From Eretmocerus hayati (Eukaryota; Arthropoda; Insecta; Hymenoptera; Aphelinidae), in the NCBI GenBank assembly GCA_029851415.1, contig CM056744.1, positions 10,981,268 through 11,045,267 on the forward strand: 64,000 bases of DNA. Reading direction: 5' to 3'. The first letter of the stretch is position 1, and every line of letters begins with the position of its first letter. The position numbers and the translations under genes are program-made. The notes beneath the pieces are model-generated. The model was not told the DNA's origin and searched no databases. It saw only the letters and a list, made by a program, of their open reading frames with translations. Positions 59,703 to 64,000 of this stretch are shown here, in pieces.

Positions 59703-62084
59703 TCACATTTGTTCGAGGGCGGCGAGTAGTTCTTGATGACGTGGTTCGGCGGCCTCCCCGTAGATGTCCTCGTCGTCAGCGACGCGCAGAGCTTCTGCCC
59801 CTCCTCGTGGCTCTGGCGCGAGCTGATCCAAACGATCCAATTCAGCGAATGCCAGCTGTTGCCAGTCTACTCCCTCGTTCTCTTGTTGTTGGACTTCGTT
59901 CTCGTCGATGTGAATTTGTACTGCTTCTGGTGCTGCGGGCCCGATGCCCAATTCCTCCACTATCCTATGCAGTGGGTCTTCCTGTCGCGGTGGTGGTATT
60001 TCGGCGTCCTCTGCTGCATTTTGCGCGGGCGGCTCGGCCTCCAGACCTGCGCGCGGAGCGAGTCGTTGGTGACCCTCCCTCGCATTCTGCATTTGCACTT
60101 GTGGATCGTAGTCACCTTGGGGATCCCACGGCATGAGCTCAGGGCTCAATGGCCGCCATAGGCGAGCGGCGCGGGCTGCCCAGTCTGCTCGGTGGGCCCT
60201 CTGCTGCGGTCTGTCGGGGCTGCTTACGGGGCTGTTGTTGGGGGCTGGCTCCCGGCGTCTCTCCCTTCGTACTCCTGCTTGTCGGCGCGCGGGGCGTCTT
60301 CTCCGTTGGGCGTGCTCCACCTCCCGGATGACTCGTATTACCTCACGTTCGTCTCGGCGTCGCTCTCGGTCCAAGCGCCGTCGTCGCTCCGCGCTGAGTT
60401 CGGATATTAGCCTTCTATACTCGGCGCATCGACGGCCGGAGCGTAAGTAGTCTCGTAGGAGCTGCTCAAAGTCTTCGTCGAGCATCCTGTGTACGAGGGA
60501 GCGCGGTGCTCCGGTCGATTCGTGTCCGGTGTTGCTGCACCGGCCGATCACACTAGTGGCAACGGTTGATTTCACTAGCACACTTGTCGGAGTTTTGCTC
60601 CAAAGCACGCACCAAGGATCACACTTCACTGTTTTACGGCTTACTGCTGGCGTTCTCAATGACGTGGGGTTACCGCCTTGGAGTCTGTTGCCGGTGCACG
60701 TAATGTCAAAAAGATCCGTGCAATCAGCACTTGCTGCACGGTGCACGATTTCACAGGACGTCGCACACTTCACGCTCTCGCACTTTACAAATTTGGAGCA
60801 CGAATGCGCGGGCGAATATTCGGCAATGACACAATGCGAATATATCGTTAGCAGCAGCGGCCTCAGTACTGGAGGGCGCGCTCCGGTATCTGCGCGTCCT
60901 CTCTTCCTCCGACGATGCGTGAGCTGCTTGCTGCTGCGGTGGGGGTAGTGCCGGCCAGTCCCGTGCCTGACTAGTTGCGGCGGTCTCGCTCTCCCTCCTT
61001 CGGCATTGAGGAAAACCGTTTGGTACTTTTCCGCCCGATGCTGTCTGCTTTGTGTGGGTTTGTTGGCCCACGGGGCCTGCTGCTCGTCCCTTTCTTTGGG
61101 AAAGCGGCCTGTGTCAGTTTGATGCACCTGTGCTGCGTCGGGTCGTTTTTTCTTACTCGGAGGGGCCTGCTTCTTGGTGCTCACATCCGTGACACCGAGG
61201 TCACCTATTCCCGAGGCGGTGAGGTGGTCTACGTCAGAGACCGATGGGTGAGTGCTTGCGTCAGAAGCGCTGGGGTCTGCGTCAGAGACCAGTGTGAGGT
61301 TGCCTGCGTCAGAGGCGATGAGGTGGTCTACGTCAGAGACCAGTGTATGAGTGCTTGCGTCAGAAGCGATGGGGTCTGCGTCAGAGACCAGTGTGAGGTT
61401 GCCTGCGTCAGAGGCGATGAGGTGGTCTACGTCAGAGACCAGCGCGGGGTTGCCTGCGTCAGAGGCGATGAGGTTATCGACCCCGTGGCCTGCATCCGAG
61501 GTCCGTTCGGGGTTGGTTGAGCCACGTCGGCATGGCAGCACAGCTCGTGCTACCTGGTCCGCATCGTCCCGCTCTCGCGAGATTTTTGCGTGTCCATATC
61601 CTCTTGCGAGGACGGATACATCCTCGGCGATTCTTTTTGAATTGCCTAGTATCTTTTGCTGCCTCCTTTCTTCAAAGGGGCTGTGCTCAGCATTGATCGG
61701 TGGGTGTTGCTCGTCACCGGCTCGATCGCACTGGGCCAAGTCGTCTGCGGAATCTTCCGCAGGTTCACCGCGGTGCCATCTCTGGACCACCGCTTTTGAT
61801 AGGCTCAGCAACAGCGCCGTGTGAGTATACGGGCACTGCTCTGCATGGAAGTCGATGACGTTGGAGAGCTTGTTGTCGCTCGACCCCGTGCACTCGCTTA
61901 GGGTCGAGGGTTGATACGTGAGGAGTTGATGTGTATTGCATCGATGATCCTTCTTCGTTGCTTCTCGATGATGACCTTTTGCATGATGTACCTGAAAAGG
62001 CTGGACTGCTTTCCAATACCATACGTAGTTGGTCTCGGTCCCCTTCGTGCGGCGACGTAGCCATGGTTGGGCTCGCGGAGGCAT
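59703..62084 (-). CDS. 793-residue ORF of the LTR element, Gag-position protein with internal tandem repeats
   Basis: This protein occupies the gag position of the LTR element. The frame starts at an ATG 631 bp inside the 5' LTR and ends in TGA 127 bp before the 3' LTR. Residues about 195-295 are tandem repeats of Ser-Asp-Ala-rich units such as HLIASDAGNLTLVSDAD. From about residue 534 (MLDEDFEQLLRDYLRSG) follows a strongly basic Arg-rich helix-prone segment (SAERRRRLDRERRRDER), then an acidic Gln- and Glu-rich tail. I see no CCHC knuckle and no enzyme motif. A role in RNA binding or particle assembly is only suggested by position and by the basic segment. The internal ATG at 60485 could start a shorter C-terminal product. 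Overlapping open frames on the other strand reflect the high GC. Confidence 0.65.
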   Translation of the reverse strand: MPPRAQPWLRRRTKGTETNYVWYWKAVQPFQVHHAKGHHREATKKDHRCNTHQLLTYQPSTLSECTGSSDNKLSNVIDFHAEQCPYTHTALLLSLSKAVVQRWHRGEPAEDSADDLAQCDRAGDEQHPPINAEHSPFEERRQQKILGNSKRIAEDVSVLARGYGHAKISRERDDADQVARAVLPCRRGSTNPERTSDAGHGVDNLIASDAGNPALVSDVDHLIASDAGNLTLVSDADPIASDASTHTLVSDVDHLIASDAGNLTLVSDADPSASDASTHPSVSDVDHLTASGIGDLGVTDVSTKKQAPPSKKKRPDAAQVHQTDTGRFPKERDEQQAPWANKPTQSRQHRAEKYQTVFLNAEGGRARPPQLVRHGTGRHYPHRSSKQLTHRRRKRGRADTGARPPVLRPLLLTIYSHCVIAEYSPAHSCSKFVKCESVKCATSCEIVHRAASADCTDLFDITCTGNRLQGGNPTSLRTPAVSRKTVKCDPWCVLWSKTPTSVLVKSTVATSVIGRCSNTGHESTGAPRSLVHRMLDEDFEQLLRDYLRSGRRCAEYRRLISELSAERRRRLDRERRRDEREVIRVIREVEHAQRRRRPARRQAGVRRERRREPAPNNSPVSSPDRPQQRAHRADWAARAARLWRPLSPELMPWDPQGDYDPQVQMQNAREGHQRLAPRAGLEAEPPAQNAAEDAEIPPPRQEDPLHRIVEELGIGPAAPEAVQIHIDENEVQQQENEGVDWQQLAFAELDRLDQLAPEPRGGAEALRVADDEDIYGEAAEPRHQELLAALEQM
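61225..61500 (-). repeat. In-frame tandem repeats inside the LTR-element ORF
   Basis: Units of roughly 48-51 bp containing GCGTCAGAG recur. A higher-order period of 99 bp (33 residues) is visible from about 61272 to 61371. Repeats keep the reading frame. Confidence 0.85.
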
Positions 62085-62246
62085 CCCCGTTCGCGAGCGC
62101 TGTTGTCTCCATTCACATTCGCGGCTTCTTGATCACTATCACTCTCGGAATGTCTTTGCATTGTTCGATCGTCGAATGTCACTAGGCGTTGATTTGGGTG
62201 TTACCCTTACTCTCTTGTAGGCGATCCAGCGACCCCGTGAGCAGGT

Positions 62247-62576
62247 CTATAGGCTGACGACGTCATCTGCGTATACATCACGAGTGGTGTTGACTGAATC
62301 CTGTTGCATGAGAGTCCTGAACACCCTTGGCTGTTGGCTTAGTGCGGCTAGCACTGGTGTACGATGGCGCGGTATCTCCACGCCCCTGCGTGTCGCGGTA
62401 TTTTGTTCACCGTTTTTCTCGCGAGCACTATTTATCCCTTCACGGGCAATGCCGGTCGTCAGCTTTTCGAAAAGTTTTCGATCGCGTCCTGTGATGTGCG
62501 CGGTTATCGAGCGGCGTACACTCACGTTGTGTGGCATTGTGTAATATTCACCGTTGGGTCGCATGTGGTCTTGCAT
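62247..62576 (-). other. 109-residue open frame in the LTR-element leader
   Basis: This open frame lies between the primer-binding site and the long ORF. It has no recognisable domain. It may be an upstream ORF or chance in GC-rich sequence. Confidence 0.25.
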
Positions 62577-62693
62577 TGCATTGCACTGTTGGTACTTCCC
62601 GCTTGACCGTGTCGTTGAGCGCCACTAGATGGGTTGGGTGTCATCTAGACCACCTGTTGCCGTTTTTCTAGCTCGCAGAGCTCGTGGTTTCGG

Positions 62694-62713
62694 GCCGCAT
62701 CGTTGGGCCGCCA
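62694..62713 (-). other. Candidate tRNA primer-binding site
   Basis: Two bases inside the 5' LTR the minus strand reads TGGCGGCCCAACG. This resembles the complement of an insect tRNA-Lys 3' end (TGGCGCCCAACG) with one extra G. The match is partial, so primer identity is tentative. Confidence 0.5.
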
Positions 62714-62715
62714 CT

Positions 62716-63470
62716 TGAAGAGGCCGGATATGGCTTGGTGTATCCTCTCTTCGATGTTTGGGGATTAGAATGTTCCATTAGAGATGAAAGTAGGTCGAAA
62801 TCATGTTGCCGATACCGGATACAAAAGACTTCATTTAAAAATATATGCTTTATTGAGAGACCACTCCCCCTTACAAATGAAAAGATTTTTATGTATGCTA
62901 GTCGCGTCGCGGATGGACTGTCCTGTTCTGCGTAACTCCTCGGGCTTTTATAGGTTTGCTTATAAACAGTCTGTGGATCCAAGGGTCGGCGTATCCTTGG
63001 ATCTGCGGAGCCTTGGCTCTGTACGTCCCGGGGTCCACAGATCTGTGGATCCTCGGGAACGGCTATGAGTGATTTATCATGTTTTTTTTTAAATGCAATG
63101 AGTCACTATGTTGTTTCCCTATTCGAATACGGCTTAGATACTATAGCTATGATTGGGTGTCGTTTATTTAACATGCGCGTGGTGAGCCATTTTCCACCTC
63201 GCGGCATGTAAATTCTCGTAGCATCCCAAATCGCCGCTCCTGTGCGCTTTGCTTTCGTAAATACTATGATTACATTTAATATGTTAGAGAGATAATTCAA
63301 AATACGCGTGGTGCGCCGGCATGCACCATGCGTTCCTTAATTATACGCGAACTAATGCAAAGAATGATTTCTAAAATCTATCGATCTTGAGCGGGCATCA
63401 TCGAAATTCATATATGTAATTCATTGAAAGAATATAACAAATTCATGCGCTCGAATATGAGCGCACGTCA
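62716..63470 (-). repeat. 5' LTR (in the element's orientation)
   Basis: This is the 755-bp direct repeat upstream of the element's ORF on the minus strand. It starts TGACGTGCGC and ends GGCCTCTTCA. It contains a TATAAAAG box and an AATAAA downstream of it, the layout expected for U3-R-U5. Confidence 0.92.
62945..62952 (-). promoter_or_regulatory. TATA box in the 5' LTR
   Basis: TATAAAAG on the minus strand lies in the middle of the LTR and about 90 bp upstream of an AATAAA. The copy in the 3' LTR is at 59051-59058. Confidence 0.7.
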
Positions 63471-63474
63471 GGTT

Positions 63475-64000
63475 AACCTGAAATGTTCCATGAATCGGAG
63501 GTTAGTTCTTTTACTTTATAGTCGTTATTTTGACTTCCCACGCCGGAAGCATGTGAAATTGGTTTGTTTATGAGCGATTATGAGACAATTCAGGCTTTTC
63601 GAGGGCAAAAACGGCGGGAGTCGGGATCTGGACTGAAATTTGACTAGCTGAAATATAGATGCAGTCTGATTGCTCATAAATGTTTTCCAGTCTTTCGACA
63701 GTCGAAAGCAATACTCGGCCGGGCATAGTGTTGATCAATCTATGTAAAAGACACGAGCAATAGTCGATATTTTTTTGCTACGGTAAAGATAGCCATTGTA
63801 GGGACATTTTGGCATGAAAGTGATCTCAGGGCGTGAACCGTAACGAATCGTTCTTTTTTGAATTGATGGCCCACTTTTACGATAAGGGAAGACTGTAAAA
63901 AAAATTCCTGGACCTTGACGTTGCATAGTATTCGAGAGCCAGTGACCACGGTAAAGATGAGTTTTATTTTGCAACAGAAAAATTGTCTATAAATCGTCGC
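63475..64000. other. Right flank of the LTR element; nothing recognised
   Basis: Minus frames at 63735-63974 overlap each other and lack motifs. They could be the edge of something outside the window. Confidence 0.45.

Larger units (their letters stand above)
58822..63470 (-). mobile_element. Complete non-autonomous LTR retrotransposon (4,649 bp, no pol)
   Basis: Two 755-bp direct repeats flank a 3,139-bp interior. The LTR termini are TG and CA. The 4-bp sequence GGTT is duplicated exactly at 58818-58821 and 63471-63474. The interior holds one long minus-strand ORF, but I see no protease, reverse transcriptase, RNase H or integrase motif, and no CCHC knuckle. The two LTRs look identical by eye, so insertion is recent and the missing functions must have been supplied in trans. 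A 4-bp duplication and a Lys-type primer-binding site would suit a Ty3/gypsy helper, but that is an inference. The GC content is well above the flanks. Confidence 0.92.

Noticed and set aside
59600..61824. Several plus-strand ORFs of 139-181 codons opposite the LTR-element ORF
   Set aside because: They are antisense shadows of the GC-rich 793-codon frame and its tandem repeats.

Overview
This window reads as AT-rich insect nuclear DNA. The main evidence is two tandem, multi-exon genes of the insect-specific odorant receptor (OR) family on the minus strand, with GT-AG introns and matching exon phases. The rest is a dense layer of mobile DNA: TA-target MITEs, TTAA-target elements, long foldback palindromes, a LINE relic, a tRNA-derived SINE candidate and an LTR retrotransposon. 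A hymenopteran source is plausible but is only an inference.

Layout. 1-7.7 kb: no recognised gene, one SINE candidate and a possible LINE 3' tail. 7.7-24.1 kb: OR-A, a complete nine-exon receptor gene of 417 codons. Its introns carry most of the nearby repeats; intron 4 alone is 11.1 kb and holds a 5.2-kb foldback element and a three-level nest of transposons. 24.1-33.5 kb: intergenic, with a small MITE and a TTAA element containing a long palindrome. 33.5-42.0 kb: OR-B, the paralogue. Exons equivalent to OR-A exons 5-9 are present with identical lengths. Its last intron has grown to 6.1 kb through foldback and TTAA elements, against 79 bp in OR-A. I did not find its first four exons. 42.0-51.0 kb: a palindromic MITE, a minisatellite and an intronless 427-codon ORF I do not recognise. 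51.0-54.5 kb: a large palindrome with a MITE in one arm; the other arm preserves the empty target site. 54.5-58.8 kb: no confirmed gene, with degenerate tandem repeats. 58.8-63.5 kb: a young LTR retrotransposon (identical-looking 755-bp LTRs, 4-bp target duplication) that lacks reverse transcriptase and integrase and carries a 793-codon repeat-bearing ORF.

How the parts relate. The receptors are the host genes; most of the repeats are parasites of their introns and flanks. Because OR-A and OR-B share exon lengths and phases, insertions can be placed by comparing introns. Nested insertions give a relative order of events: LINE first, then a TA-element inside it, then a TTAA-element inside that. 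I saw no unequivocal new biological system. The best candidates for something undescribed are the pol-less LTR element, the CpG-rich satellite inside the long foldback element, and the orphan 427-codon ORF.
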